In this document: positions 12,216 through 24,023 of the stretch, in pieces | Position numbering within the stretch: position 1 is the first letter of the stretch | Layout: each line of letters starts with the position of its first letter | From: Viridothelium virens | Taxonomy: Eukaryota; Ascomycota; Dothideomycetes; Trypetheliales; Trypetheliaceae | Assembly (NCBI GenBank): GCA_010094025.1 | Contig: ML991772.1 | Location: 930,001 to 994,000, forward strand | DNA: 64,000 nucleotides | Reading direction: 5' to 3' | The notes under the pieces: generated by a model | The model's input: only the letters and a program-made list of their open reading frames with translations | The model's database searches: none | What the model was told of the DNA's origin: nothing | Position numbers and translations under genes: made by a program

Positions 12216-15207
12216 TCATCTCAAGCCCTCATCTCGGGCTCTCTGATCGTCTGTATGGCCCTGCATGCGTTTCAGATACTCGGTGAAGTCGGACGAGACC
12301 GCCAGCGCCTGGGCCAGATGCTTCCAGTCCAGGCGTTCGTTTCTATAAATAGCCAGCTGTCGTGCAGTTGTGAGCACATTGCGGATCTGACGCCCGTTCA
12401 ACTCTTTTCCCGCAAGGTCATCAAGATGGAACTTGATCTCGTCATAGTTGACATCCTCCTCGTCTTCCTCGAGCATATCCAGAAAGTTTTGCCAAATCTT
12501 CTTACGCGTGGATCGGGTTAGGTTCTCGTAGTGTAAGGCTACCTGGATACGAGACTTGAACGCCTCATCGAAAATGCCAACCCTATTGCTGGTCAGGATC
12601 AAGATCCCATCATAGTACTCGAGGATTCGTAGGAACACGGAGACAAGGCTATTTCGCTTCAAGTCAGCCATTGATCGCTCCTCCAGGAAGACATCTGCTT
12701 CATCCAGTAGAAGAACACAGTTCCAGGTCTTGCCCAGGTGAAGGACGGTATTGAGGTACTTCTCAACTGCTTCGGCGTTATTTCCTATATCTCCGCAAGT
12801 CACTCGATACAGCGGCATTTCTGCAATCTCCGCAACACTTTCGCCAGTCAAAGTCTTACCAGTTCCAGGACCGCCGTGCAGAAGCATAATCAGACCATTG
12901 CCCTTGCCATTGGTTATGTCTGTGCGCTTGCCTGCAACACCAAGACCTTGTTTGATACCTCGTTGAGATGTTCGAACAGTGACCAGGGCTCGAACAAGGT
13001 CTTTAGTCTGAGGCGGGAGCACCAGCCGTTCGAAAGCCTTCTTGTTCCACGACACAGGCTGGACACAATCGACAAACAACTTGATCCACTTCTTTTCGTT
13101 CAAATAAAACCCATGTATGTCGGGAGGCATAATGTAGAAACAAACTCTGCTGGGTTTCTGTTCGATGTTGAGATAAGGTGGCATTCGATCGAATGGATGT
13201 GTCTCGGCTGGTTTCTCGAAGCGAAAAGCCTGAGCATGTTCGTGCATTTTGCGATAGATTTGGTGATCTATCATGAATCTGGCATCAGGCTAGTGATTTC
13301 AGCAGGAACCCAAGAAGAAATGTAGAATTCGTTCACTTACGAAATATTGATCCTTTGCGACATTCCAACCTTTGTAGGTGACTTGTGTCGCAATGCGTAG
13401 TTCCCAATGTTTAATTCCGCGATCCAAAATGTTATCTTGCAGCTCTGTGGTTGCATATTGAAGAGGATACGCCACGAGATCCTGTATACGTATAGTCTCT
13501 GGCTCTATCGGAGGAATGGAAAGGACGCTTTTTTTGCGCGCGAAGCCGGAACCATCAGATTGGAAGGACCAGCAGCGGAGCGTGACCCAACCATCTTTAC
13601 CCAATTCAGGCCAATATTGCAGGATGAAAGCGGTAGGCTTCCCATATGTTCCACTTATAATGATTTCGTTGGGTTTAAAAAGGAACAAAATATGCGCTTT
13701 GGTAACTAGGCCTTTTGCGAAGAGGTTTTTGGCTTCTACAAATTCTGCACCGTACCGGCTATTCGTGTACTTGAGGAAGGCATCGACATGCTGTTTTGAT
13801 TCAGGAAATTCTATAGTATGGCTCTCCAATAAGTGACGATGATGGAAGAGAAACAAATCCAAAGGATCAATGCGATTCTGCTGATCAAATGATTCCATGT
13901 CGTCAGGTTTTCGGCCCCCAGAGCTCGTGTAAGCGGGAGGCTGCGTCCGCAAGTTGGTTGGCTGAAAGTAGCATGTCGCAATTTTGTGAATCGCGTCTCT
14001 TAAAAACTTTGACTTTATATAGACACCTTCGGAGTATCGGATATGGCCAGTGCGACTGGCCATTAGGACAGATGCTTCGGAGCATTCAACTGTTCTAAGG
14101 ACAGCGAATGCGATATCATCTTCGTCATTATCCATAAAAGCTTGCAAATCAAATAATGGAACTGTTCCATTGAGATGGGACCGAGTCGAATCACTCCGAT
14201 TCATAGAGCCTGAAGGTGCGCCCGGCACAGGAGGATCGCGGAAGGCTGGCACAGGATGATTTGCAGATCGTGTTTTGTTACACGAAATATTGTAAAGGAC
14301 ATCGGCGAAAGGAGGAATGTACTGCTTCGAGTTACTAAATTTTATTTGGATCAATTCGGAGTCAGAAGCAATGATTCCTAACCTCAACCGACTCGGCTTG
14401 AATGGCTTTGGAGTCGTCACCATGAACAGAAGTGCCATTGTGCGTTTTATTCGAGCGAGTGCGCGGTCCATGCGCGCGCTTCTGCCTTTTCGTGGCAGAA
14501 AGGCTATCCATATTAGCATTAGTTGGCGGTGACACGGGTGTGGATGTGGTGCGGTTGGCTTTAGAAGCTCTTGGGCTGTGGTGAATCGCTTCTGCTTGAC
14601 CTTGCTTCTTTAAATTAGTATACGTCTCAATGATGACTGTGACTCCTCTTACAATAGCCTCTGCTTCGCAAGGTGTGCCCTTTCCTAGTCTCGCAATAAA
14701 GCCTTTGATTTTCGGTGCCTCAACAAATTTCACCAATTCGTTATCCTCCTGCTCTTGTCGAGCCATTAACAGTCGTTTCTTGTTCTGCTGCTCAAGAAGC
14801 ATAAGCTGCATCTGATAATCTTGCAATGCCTGGGCGCCGGTTCGCGCGTTGCCGGGTGGCAGTAAGGTGGTTTCAATGATGTGGATTTCGTCGTCTTCTA
14901 GTTCATCGCTAGGTAGGAGGAGTCTCGGGTTGTCTTCGCTCAAAAGTTTGAGGGAAGCATCTAATTTCGTATTCTGACCATCTGCAAGGTCTTCTGAGAT
15001 GGTCGTCTCTACGTTCCCCTTATCCTTGGTGGCGCCTTGTTGCTCTGTCCTCTGGCTCAGCCGCTGTCGAGCCTCTTTAATGCGTTGGGTATGTGCACGC
15101 GAGAACCGATCAATGGAATCCTCAGTCAGCCCAGAGAAGGCATTTAAACCTTCAGAAATATCGAGCTCGCAGCTGCGAAACGAATCTGCATTATCGATTG
15201 CAGGCAT
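12216..15207 (-). CDS. AAA+ ATPase with N-terminal DUF7025-type domain
   Basis: Three exons: 15207-14383, 14321-13341 and 13289-12216; 959 residues. Residues 1-275 are charged and low in complexity. The exon 2 product (about 276-602) begins YIPPFADVLYNIS and includes LDLFLFHHRHLLESH and a FVEAKNLFAKG stretch, the pattern of the fungal domain that precedes such ATPases. The AAA core follows: Walker A GGPGTGKT at about 741-748, Walker B LLLDEADVFLEER with DEAD at about 798-801, sensor-1 ILTSNR and an arginine-finger-like FKSRIQ. A helical lid ends near VSSDFTEYLKRM. Intron 2 is clean (GTAAGT). Intron 1 uses a weak donor (GTTAGG) and the junction could shift by one codon. Members of this family are abundant in filamentous fungi with no established substrate. 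Probably cytosolic or organelle-associated. Confidence 0.82.
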
Positions 15208-15775
15208 AAGAGTACAACAGCAGCAGCTTGAAATAGTGACTGCGTTTCAAACAGCGAGAGGCTTAGGCCGAATTCTGAGTCGTCGCATATCGCATGTCCA
15301 ATCCTCTCTTTGCGCTCAGCCGTCCCATCAATTGGGCCGGGGGGATGGCGAGAGAAGATGTCGAGGCATTGTTGATACCTTATTGTAGGCAGGTAGCTTG
15401 ACCTAACCGATGAACACCCGAGCTCAGGTGACCAGGGTGATCCGCATTCAACTCGGCACCCACAACATATCTAGACTTACCCGCCGCAGACAGATTACGC
15501 CGAGCATAAATAATGGAGTCATGTAGAACGGGTTGACTCTCGGAACGCTTCCGCTGTCTCCCAGATGCTGCCAGCCGAACCTCGCACCTCCAAGATTTTT
15601 GCTCAGACCGAGTACGGAGTAGGAATCATTAATTTCTGTAACAGGCTGCATCGTTGACGACAATAAGAGTGTTGAAATTCCGTACGAGTTTCTTTGGAGA
15701 AAGAGTCGGTTGGACCAGGGTAATCCCTCCCCGCTGCATCCAGTCCATCTATCAGGCATTCTCCGATGATCAAGC
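15208..15775. promoter_or_regulatory. Divergent intergenic region AAA ATPase / Zn2Cys6 regulator
   Basis: 568 bp separating two outward-reading starts. It has one TACGGAGTA at 15613-15621. A minus-strand open frame crossing 15448-16146 overlaps the regulator gene and shows no family features, so I treat it as chance. Confidence 0.5.
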
Positions 15776-17801
15776 ATGAATCGGCACCTATCCTCGTCTT
15801 TCGGCACCCCGGCGCCATATGGCCACGCATGTATAGGCTGCTCACAGTCTAAAAGTAAGTGTATAATTCGTCCGGCCGGTGGGCCATGTGAGAGGTCAGC
15901 ATACTCAGTTATCCTTCTTCGCTCTACTGTTCCTCCTAGGTCGCGCTTGCAGGACATAACGACTGATGGAGGTAGATGCTCTCGTTTGAATAGAGAATGC
16001 CGCCCAACAGAGTCGGTCCGACGCCGCAATCGCAGAAAGTCCGTTGCAACTAAGAAGGCGCGACTGGAGGAAAAGCTAGATGATCTGGTATCGCTAATTA
16101 AGGCCGGAGATGTAAATCGCACGACAACCATAAACACCCAGCCCACAACTTCTGTGGATAATCCTAAGCCTCATGGAATTACTCAAACAAATGCCAATAC
16201 ACGCCCTCACAATGAGGTTGAGAGTGATCTATTAATGAACAACTTGGAAGAACATGCTCACAGCATACCTGCGTTGACCACAGCTACTGTTGACGGTACA
16301 GACTCCTCGTACGAGCCGTCTGCAGTCGAGGCAGTGGAATATCTCAAAAACTTCCAAACCTACAAAACAAGATACTTCCCGTTTATCTGCATTTCATCCA
16401 CCACCAGTGCTCAGCAACTCCGGCAGGAACGGCCGTTTCTATGGCTTTGCATAATGACAGTGAGCTCGAAATCAACGTCACAGCAACAAAAATTGAGTAG
16501 AAAAATACGAGAAACCATAGCACAAAAAATGGTGGTGCAATCCATCAATGATGTCGACCTTCTCTTGGGACTTCTGGCATTTATCGGTTGGTATGACGTT
16601 GATCAACTGGAAACCTGAAGAGTTAGGCGCTGACCCCTCTCTCGTAGGGCTAACTACCAAGTACATGTCAAACCTTTTCTGGCCGTCTTTACTCAGCTTG
16701 CGGTGTCTCTAGTGTTTGATCTTGGTCTCGCCAAGCCCGTTCCTAAGGATACGCAGACATCCCCATGTATAATTGGGAAGTGCCCTAAGCGCACAACGCC
16801 TCGGACAATGGAGGAGCGGAGAGCTGTGCTCGGTTGCTTTTTAGTCACATCGATGTATGTCAGAAAGTTGACTCATCTGTCAATCGCATGCTTATTGCTT
16901 TAGAATATCATCGTTCTTACAGAGAATTGATGCCCTCCGCTGGACAGCACATATGGACGAATGCCTTCGGATACTGGACGAAAGGAGAGAATGTTCTAAT
17001 GATAAGGTCTTGGTTGAACAAGTGCGATTGCAATTGATTGTTCAAAAAATGGTCTTGCGCCCACTCCATGACGGCACATTGGACTCTGCAGAGGACAGAG
17101 AACATTCACTTCTATATTTCGAAAGTCTCCGCTCACAGTTGCAGAGCGTCAAAACCAGACTTCTGAACGAATTTGGAGACAACGGTGAGCGACCACACAC
17201 GCACTGAACTTGAATCCTTGCTCATGTCATGATAGAGGTGGTGCTTTTACATCTATACAACACAGAGCTGGAGACCGCGCTTTCACCAACGTTTCTCCAT
17301 AACAGCAAACTAACAGTAAAAGAACGTGACTCTCTTTATGCCGGCCTCGAGTCGATAAAGTCCTGGTTTACCGTCTTCTTTACGATAACACCGGCCGCCT
17401 ACATCGGATTCCCATTTTCTATATTCTCGCAGCTCATTCGTTGCCTGACAACACTCTACCGGCTCATGATTCTCGAAGACCCAGCATGGGACGAAAACCG
17501 GGTCTGGAAGACCACAGATGCACTCCTTATCTTGGATCGTGTAATTAACAGCATGGAACAAGTAGCGATTCTTGCTGGTCTAGACAACAGTGACAGCTCG
17601 GAAGGGGACACATTCTCTCGGCTCGCACAGCTTCTTCAGTCTCTTCGGCCTGGGTGGGAGGCAAGATTGCAATCGGACGACCTTGTTTCCTCGACGATTC
17701 CTGACCCACAAAATGTCGATGGGTATTCGTTTCTAGACTCCTTCGGAATGGAAATTTTTGACAATGACTGGCTCACGGATTTTATTCTCCCTTCAAACTA
17801 G
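15776..17801 (+). CDS. Zn2Cys6 fungal transcription factor
   Basis: Nuclear DNA-binding regulator. Five exons: 15776-15894, 15976-16590, 16648-16854, 16904-17184, 17236-17801; 595 residues. The zinc cluster spans C19-C22-C29-C38-C41-C48 (spacing 2, 6, 8, 2, 6) and is completed only after intron 1, in the stretch GPCERCSRLNREC. A basic linker follows (VRRRNRRK) and then a short coiled coil. The middle region contains FPFICISS, PFLWLCIMTVSS, LLAFIGWANYQVHVKPFL and LQRIDALRWTAHMDECL, a pattern I know from the fungal-specific transcription-factor domain. Intron 1 (81 nt) is a multiple of three and has no stop, so an unspliced reading stays open but pushes apart cysteines 4 and 5. The next gene, 479 bp away on the same strand, is a drug exporter, a common regulator/target pairing. 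DNA target unknown. Confidence 0.87.
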
Positions 17802-18280
17802 GTCTCCACCAGTGAATTATGAAGCAAGATTACCTGGCGGGGCTTTGAAAAGGCACAGGTCTTCGGGGGATAAAATGAGGAAAACCCGTCCAGTCGTGTT
17901 TGCCGCTAGGATCGCCCCAGAGCCACAGCACCGGTCAGGGGCAATTAACGCCTAACTCCTTCTCCCTGTGATCTCTGTTACGTCTTGTTTATGTATTTGT
18001 AATCGTGATTGCAGGAAAGGGGGCCATGAAGGTTCAATGGAGTAATGGTAGGCTGATCGGGTTTCGGATTTCGATTTTCGCTGAATCCCGACGCTAGTGC
18101 CATTCAGCCATTTGGTTGAGCCTCGAAGTCTATGACATTTGCACACTTTCCACAGCTTATAAATGGTTGATGGTATCGCTGTAGAAGTCTTCTCGCTCAT
18201 CATGTCTGCAAGTCCATTGGAGAACAGAACATCCCTCCAAGCATACCGGATTGTATACTCCATTATCACCTCGCAACAAC
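17802..18280. promoter_or_regulatory. Intergenic region between regulator and exporter
   Basis: 479 bp, the presumed exporter promoter. Several CGG/CCG triplets occur between about 18050 and 18095, the kind of half-site Zn2Cys6 proteins bind, but I cannot single out one clear site. Confidence 0.4.
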
Positions 18281-20412
18281 ATGGCATCAACAACACCTCC
18301 CCACACTCAACTGCAGCCGTCTGAGCTAGGTGAAGAAGCAAAACACAGAGAACGGGACTGCTCGTCCGCTCAATCTGAGGATCTTGAAACAGAATCCAAA
18401 GAAGTACCGGCGTCAGCACCAGCTGCTCCGACTACCAATCAGGAGGAGCAATGGGTAACTGGCATCAAACTTCTAACCATCATAACCGCAATCACCCTTG
18501 TTTATCTTCTCGTACTGCTTGATATATCGATTGTGGCCACGGTATCAATCCAAGGTCCATAGCTCAAGGCAAAGGCTAAGCCATTACAGGCTGTTCCCCG
18601 GATTACGAGCGATTTCCACTCTCTCCCTGATATTGGATGGTACGGAGGAGCTTACCAGCTTGCAAGGTATTCCGACATAATCCTTTTGGCAGACTGACAG
18701 GCTGAGATTCTTTAGCGCAGCGTTTTTATTGCTAACTGGAAAGTTGTACATGAGTTTCAGCTCCAAGGTATGGAAACCTTTCTCGTCGTATCATCTGCAA
18801 TCATCTCACTACTTTCTTCTACTTAGTGGACTTTCATAGCATTTTTTGCAATCTTCGAACTCGGTTCCTTGATCTGCGGCGTGGCGACCTCCTCGAAAAT
18901 GTTGATTGTGGGACGAGCAATTGCCGGAATGGGCAGTGCGGGTCTCCAGAATGGTTCTCTTATCATTATTGCTGCATGCATCCCCATGGCGAAAAGACCA
19001 TGTATGTTCTTCCAACACCTTTGGCTTTGTTCAATGACTAAATCGTGTTACAGCTATAATTGGATTTGTCATGGGTGGTAAGTTTAGGGCAATACCTACA
19101 TCAATCGTCTATTCACCCTGTCTTAGTTTCAAACCTTGGTCTGGTCATGGGACCCTTGATTGGAGGAGCATTTACACAATACACGACTTGGAGGTGGTGT
19201 AAGTCGCAGACGTTCCCTACCAGATTCCCAGTTCTAACCTCATCTCTCGAAATCAGGCTTCTATATCAACCTACCTATCGGTGGCCTCGTTGTTGCAATG
19301 CTCGCTTTCATCCGCATCCCCGACCAGATTCGCAAGCCCAAGCCCATGTCAGTTGTCCGCAACATCCATTCTGAATTCGATCTCATTGGGTTTACGCTCT
19401 TGGCTTCTGCTACTATTGAAGCTCTGCTTGCTCTACAATACGGAGGTAATGAATTCGCCTGGGAAAGCTCACAAGTGATTGGGCTCTTTTGCGGCGCCGG
19501 TGGCACATTCATCGCCTTCCTGGCATGGGAACACTACAAAGCCGACGCGGCGATGATTTCTTTCTCTGTTGTCCGACAAAGGACGGTATGGGCGAGTTGC
19601 TTGGTATTTGGACTCTTGATGGGGCAGCTGTTCTCTACATCTTATTATCTACCCGTCTATTTCCAGGGCGTCAAGGGCGCGGGCCCATTATTGAGTGGGG
19701 TATATCTTCTTCCAAGTATCTTGGGTCAGCTCTTCTCTGCTATTGCGTCGGGAATGTTGGGTAAGTGGAAAACCCCTCAGGTAGTGTCTGTCGCTAAAAG
19801 TCCTATAGTTGGAAGACTAGGCTACTATCTACCATTTACTATAATGATGGCGATTATGGTAGCAGTTGCTAACGGTGTCCTTTCTACGCTATCCCCTGGA
19901 ACGTCCACCGGGAAATGGATTGGATACCAGATAATCCTAGGCGTCGGTCGTGGTCTCGGATTGCAAATGGTGAGACTCATCTTCTTCATCTCACATCTTC
20001 GTAGTTCTACCACTTACTGACCCTTAACCCGTGCTTGCAGCCAATCGTCGCCGTTCAGAACACCCTCCCACCCAACCAGATTGCTGTCGCCATGGCACTC
20101 GTCGTGTTTAGCCAAAGCTTCTGTGGAGCTTTGTTTCTCAGTCTCTGCGAGGTCATCTTCACCAACAGCCTCAAGACCCTCATCCCCGAGTACGCGCCCT
20201 CCGTAGATCCCCAAACCATCATCAGTGCTGGCGCGACTGGATTCCGAGCGAATGTTGGTGCAGCGGATCTGCCGAATTTATTGGTAGCATACGCGAAAAG
20301 CGTGGACCGCGTCTTTTACTTGACGGCTGGAGCGGCGGTGGGCTGTTTTGTCTTTGGGTGGGGTATGGGTTGGAAAGATATCAGAAAGAAAAAGGATGTT
20401 TCGAAAGCTTAG
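18281..20412 (+). CDS. MFS multidrug exporter, DHA2 (14-TM) type
   Basis: Proton-driven efflux pump of the plasma membrane. Nine exons: 18281-18541, 18590-18666, 18716-18767, 18827-19001, 19054-19077, 19127-19198, 19257-19760, 19809-19969, 20041-20412; 565 residues. After a polar N-terminus of ~60 residues come TM1 with [17 protein letters not shown] (motif D1 region), [15 protein letters not shown], the motif-A-like [27 protein letters not shown] (motif B), [15 protein letters not shown] (motif C) and [11 protein letters not shown], all standard in DHA2 exporters. Exon 5 is only 24 nt. The intron 19761-19808 (48 nt) has no stop and is in frame; removing it joins SGML to VGRLGYYLP as the family requires. 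It sits directly behind a Zn2Cys6 regulator. Could export a toxin, drug or secondary metabolite; no biosynthetic genes are in the window. Confidence 0.88.
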
Positions 20413-20947
20413 ACCCTGGACTGAGAATGCGAGTCAAATTCCTGTTGGGAGTGCCTTGCAGAACATACGCATCCTGAGCTTTTGGAGAACAGGGTCAGAT
20501 TTTATTGTACAATCGAAGTAGAGCGAACTCACACTGAAACTCCCTGGGAACCGACTTGTATGTTCCACATGTATTTAGTGCGGCGATAGATAAAAGCATT
20601 AGAATGTGTCAGGTATACCTACCTAAGTATGCTGACGCAATCGGCATTCGTCTTGGCATTTGTGGACCCTGGATTGGGTGTTCGCGTCTATTTCTGCGAC
20701 AAGCCCCGGTAAATCTTCACTCCAGACCATCCATGCTGGCCCATGTGCCAATTTCTTGATGAAGGGCCTCGCCCTGCCCTTGGTTGCGCCGTCGTCGGAC
20801 CTCCTCGTTACCATTTCAGGTACAGACGCATCCAGTCTACGACGACCTTCCCAAATTGCACAGCTGCAGCTTCCATTACTCTACCTCCTCACATGAATAA
20901 ACCGCCATCTTCAATGTGTTTCCGACTACCCCACAGTTCTACTACCA
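20413..20947. other. Gene-free stretch after the exporter
   Basis: 535 bp with no supported gene. It contains the exporter 3' flank and the likely promoter/leader of the next plus-strand gene. The last ~70 bases are rich in C and T. Confidence 0.4.
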
Positions 20948-22870
20948 ATGCTCCTCCCGCGGCGCTTCCAAGCGATCTTCGCTCTCATTTTTCTCGTCCT
21001 CGTGAGTCTTGTGCTCTTCAATGCGCCGCCGTCGCGAAGGCTTGAAGTGTCAGGTCTAGCAGTCCCAAAACTGCCAGACTCAATCCCATTACCGAGAAAC
21101 CCCTTCGGACCGTTGTCGCACAAGCCGCCAGAAGAGCAAGCAAATAGCACTGCTGGAGAGACACATTGGTACACGGATTGGAAATGGCGAAATCCCTTCT
21201 CTTCGGCAGTCACTCTCGATGAGAACCGTGCCGTCTTGCCACCACAGCCGCCACGACCATATATCTATACCTTCTACGATACTGCGACGAAAAAAGATGA
21301 GGAAACAGAGAAAGCAGAGCATGAACTTCTGCTCACATGGCGAAGGGCATGGTGGGCGCAAGACTTTAAGCCCATCATCCTTGGCAGGTCCGAAGCCATG
21401 AACAATCAGCTATATGGGGAGCTTCAGAGACTTGAATTGAGGCCGGAGCTTGAGGTCGAATTGGCGCGCATGCTGGCATGGGGAAACATGGGTTCTGGAA
21501 TTCTAGCAGATTGGTTGACATATCCGATGGCTGATCCAAACGATGCGATATTGTCCTTCTTGCGGCGGGGCGAGTTTCCTGATTTGCTTGCATTCGAAGG
21601 CTTGAGAAGCAGCCTGTTGTGTGGCGAGAAAGCTGTGATCAATCAGGCTGTCAAGGACGCACTTAACCACCCAGATATCAGGAACGCCAAAGATCTCTTG
21701 GAAGTACTACCAAGTGCCCTGAAACTGGAGTCTCAGCCGAACAGTATCGCTGTGTACGACGTCCGCCTTGTTGCGCAGACATATTCTCATATCGCCAATA
21801 CACTTCAGAACGCGAATCCCGAGTTCCACCTATCCCTCCTCCCTCAGCTTATCAACTCCCATCTCCACACAACCTGGCAATCATCCTTCCCCAAGGGCAT
21901 CAACATACTCATCCCGCTCAACAAAGACCCCATCACCGCCCTCCACGCGCCCCTCATCGACCTCGCCCGTAACCTCACCCAATGTCCTGCTACCCCAATC
22001 CCCTCCTCCTGCCCCCCAAACAACCCCAAATGCCAACCCTGCGTCGCGACACGCCCACTCAGCCTCAACATCATCTCCTCCTACAAAAACGACAGCGACG
22101 CCTTCACTCTCGGCATCGTACCCCACCCATACACCATGTACTCCCTAATCCACCGCACCCCAACCCTCACCACCCGCCTCGTCCGGCGCTCCTCAGCACG
22201 AAACCCCTGGCTCACAGCCACGACGCTCGAGCTAATCGGGCACGGTCCAAGCGCCGCAACACGCATCCTGCGCTTCAAAGACGCCGTCGCCTCCTCCTCC
22301 TCCTCCTCCTCCACCTCCTCCTCCCACCCGACCTCGCTCTGGCTCACCCCCGAACCCTACTACGACTCCTCCGCCTCGTCGGCCCTGCCCCACGACATCG
22401 GCTCCGACGCCTGGCAGCACGACCTCGACTGGCACTTCGGCTTCGTGCTGCCGCGCGCCATGCTCGACACCGGGCGGCGCGACCCCCCCGTCCCGGGATC
22501 GGCGGAGAAGCAGCGGCCGCCGCCGCCGAAGGCGCTGCCGAAGGCGCCGAGTAGGGAGGAGGTCGCGGCCGAGAGGGAGATCCTGGAGGGCGCGGCGCAG
22601 GTTGTGGTGCAGAGTGGGAGTTACTCGCCGTTGGAGATTGCGAAGGGGGGCGTCAGGGCGTTGGAAGGCGTGAAGGGTGGACGGGAGGCGAGGCGGGTGA
22701 GGGGCGCCGCCGAGGCGTGGAGTATGGCGGATGCGGAGGCGTGGCGGTTTGTGCGGGCGTGGAATGCGAGGAGGAGGGTGGAGAGGGGGGTGTGGGAGGA
22801 GGAGGAGAGGAGGTTTGCGGGGAGTGAGGAGAGGGGGAGGGGTTGGGGGGGTTGGTTGGGCTTGGGATGA
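20948..22870 (+). CDS. Type II membrane protein of unknown function (possible glycosyltransferase-like)
   Basis: Single-exon gene of 640 residues. The N-terminus has a short basic head (LLPRRF) and one membrane helix at about 8-26 (IFALIFLVLVSLVLF), then a Pro-rich stalk, so the bulk should sit in the Golgi/ER lumen or outside. The conserved-looking part starts at YIYTFYDTA (~100). It continues with LLLTWRRAWWAQDFKPIILG, a wording reminiscent of the nucleotide-sugar-binding start of some glycosyltransferases, then MLAWGNMGSGILADWLTYPM and FLRRGEFPDLLAFEG. I see no clear DXD motif in that block. A Ser run near 435-455 comes from a TCC repeat. The last ~120 residues are Arg/Glu/Gly-rich and of very high GC, ending in a Trp/Gly tail. 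I recognise it only as a fungal protein of unknown role; the enzyme idea is inference. Confidence 0.72.
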   Translation: MLLPRRFQAIFALIFLVLVSLVLFNAPPSRRLEVSGLAVPKLPDSIPLPRNPFGPLSHKPPEEQANSTAGETHWYTDWKWRNPFSSAVTLDENRAVLPPQPPRPYIYTFYDTATKKDEETEKAEHELLLTWRRAWWAQDFKPIILGRSEAMNNQLYGELQRLELRPELEVELARMLAWGNMGSGILADWLTYPMADPNDAILSFLRRGEFPDLLAFEGLRSSLLCGEKAVINQAVKDALNHPDIRNAKDLLEVLPSALKLESQPNSIAVYDVRLVAQTYSHIANTLQNANPEFHLSLLPQLINSHLHTTWQSSFPKGINILIPLNKDPITALHAPLIDLARNLTQCPATPIPSSCPPNNPKCQPCVATRPLSLNIISSYKNDSDAFTLGIVPHPYTMYSLIHRTPTLTTRLVRRSSARNPWLTATTLELIGHGPSAATRILRFKDAVASSSSSSSTSSSHPTSLWLTPEPYYDSSASSALPHDIGSDAWQHDLDWHFGFVLPRAMLDTGRRDPPVPGSAEKQRPPPPKALPKAPSREEVAAEREILEGAAQVVVQSGSYSPLEIAKGGVRALEGVKGGREARRVRGAAEAWSMADAEAWRFVRAWNARRRVERGVWEEEERRFAGSEERGRGWGGWLGLG

Positions 22871-24023
22871 TTTAGGATTTTGTCTCTAAGGGGTTATTGG
22901 AGGGGGATGGATGGTGGGGAATGGATATGAACGTTGTATAAAGGGGGCACACGATTGGATTGGGTTGGATGAGAAGGCATTCGTGGACCACTTTCTTGGA
23001 TTTCACAGGTACAGAGGGTTCTTCTTTTTCTTCTTCCTTTTATCTTTCCCTTTCTGAGGTATAGACTACCCAAACAATCACCCTGTTAACCGAATGGAAT
23101 ACCCAAGGAATGACTCTGCTAAGCTTGCTTTTCGGTTCAGGATCAGTGATTCTTAGACGTAGCTGCTTTCATTATCAAGAACGGATCTACTCTTGAACCC
23201 AATACCAACGTACTATATCCACGTCCCCACGTTAATCGAAATACAATATACACAATTATTACCAGGACATTGGTTTAGGCACGGTCTAATTGCCCAATCT
23301 GCCTCAAGTCTGCAAACAACAGACTCATCTCCATACTCTTGCATCCTTAGGCAGCCAGTGACGTGCCTAGCCAGCTGTCCACGGTATGGTCTAATCATCA
23401 TGGGTCTGATGGTAAGACATAGTTGGTGGAGGCAAGCCTACCTTGGACAAATTACTAACAGTAGGCATAGATATCAATAAGCATCTGACTAGTCTCGCAT
23501 ATGACCTTCCATCTATCTCGCACAGTCAAAGCCGCAGTTTTTACTTATCAACACACGGCATAGCATCTTCTTGAAATTTAGAGAAATACTGGATATTTTC
23601 GAATGTTTGATAGTCATCTAAGGGAAAAGGTAATGAGCACACTCATTCTCCCAAGGATTTTCTTTGAGCGGGTCCATATTTAAAGTTTTGCTATACGATA
23701 CCATTGAGAGCAACTACGTATAAGCATCATAAGTTATACACTACTGTCCGAAGATTCACCCATACGACAGATTTTCTCCAAGCGCTCACTACCAACAAGA
23801 AAGACAAATCCTAGCGAATCAAAGTTGAGAGTGCAGACAACATGACGTGCAGGTTGTGTCCCGACTCTATCATAAGCCCATAAATCCAGGTTTCAATTCA
23901 ACATTCATCCCTATCCGGAAACCAGCCCCTCCCCCCTTCCCGTGTACACCAAGCGAAAAAAAAAAAAAACCACCAACAAGCCATAATCCCATCGCACATT
24001 CACAAAACCTCAACTCTCTCCAA
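22871..24023. other. Convergent intergenic region
   Basis: 1.15 kb between the 3' ends of the type II membrane protein gene and CYC8. It has an A14 run near 23956-23970 and T-rich tracts around 23018-23040. No gene supported. Confidence 0.45.

Noticed and set aside
15448-16146. Minus-strand 232-codon frame opposite the regulator
   Set aside because: It overlaps the zinc-cluster exon of a well-supported gene and shows no domain features of its own.
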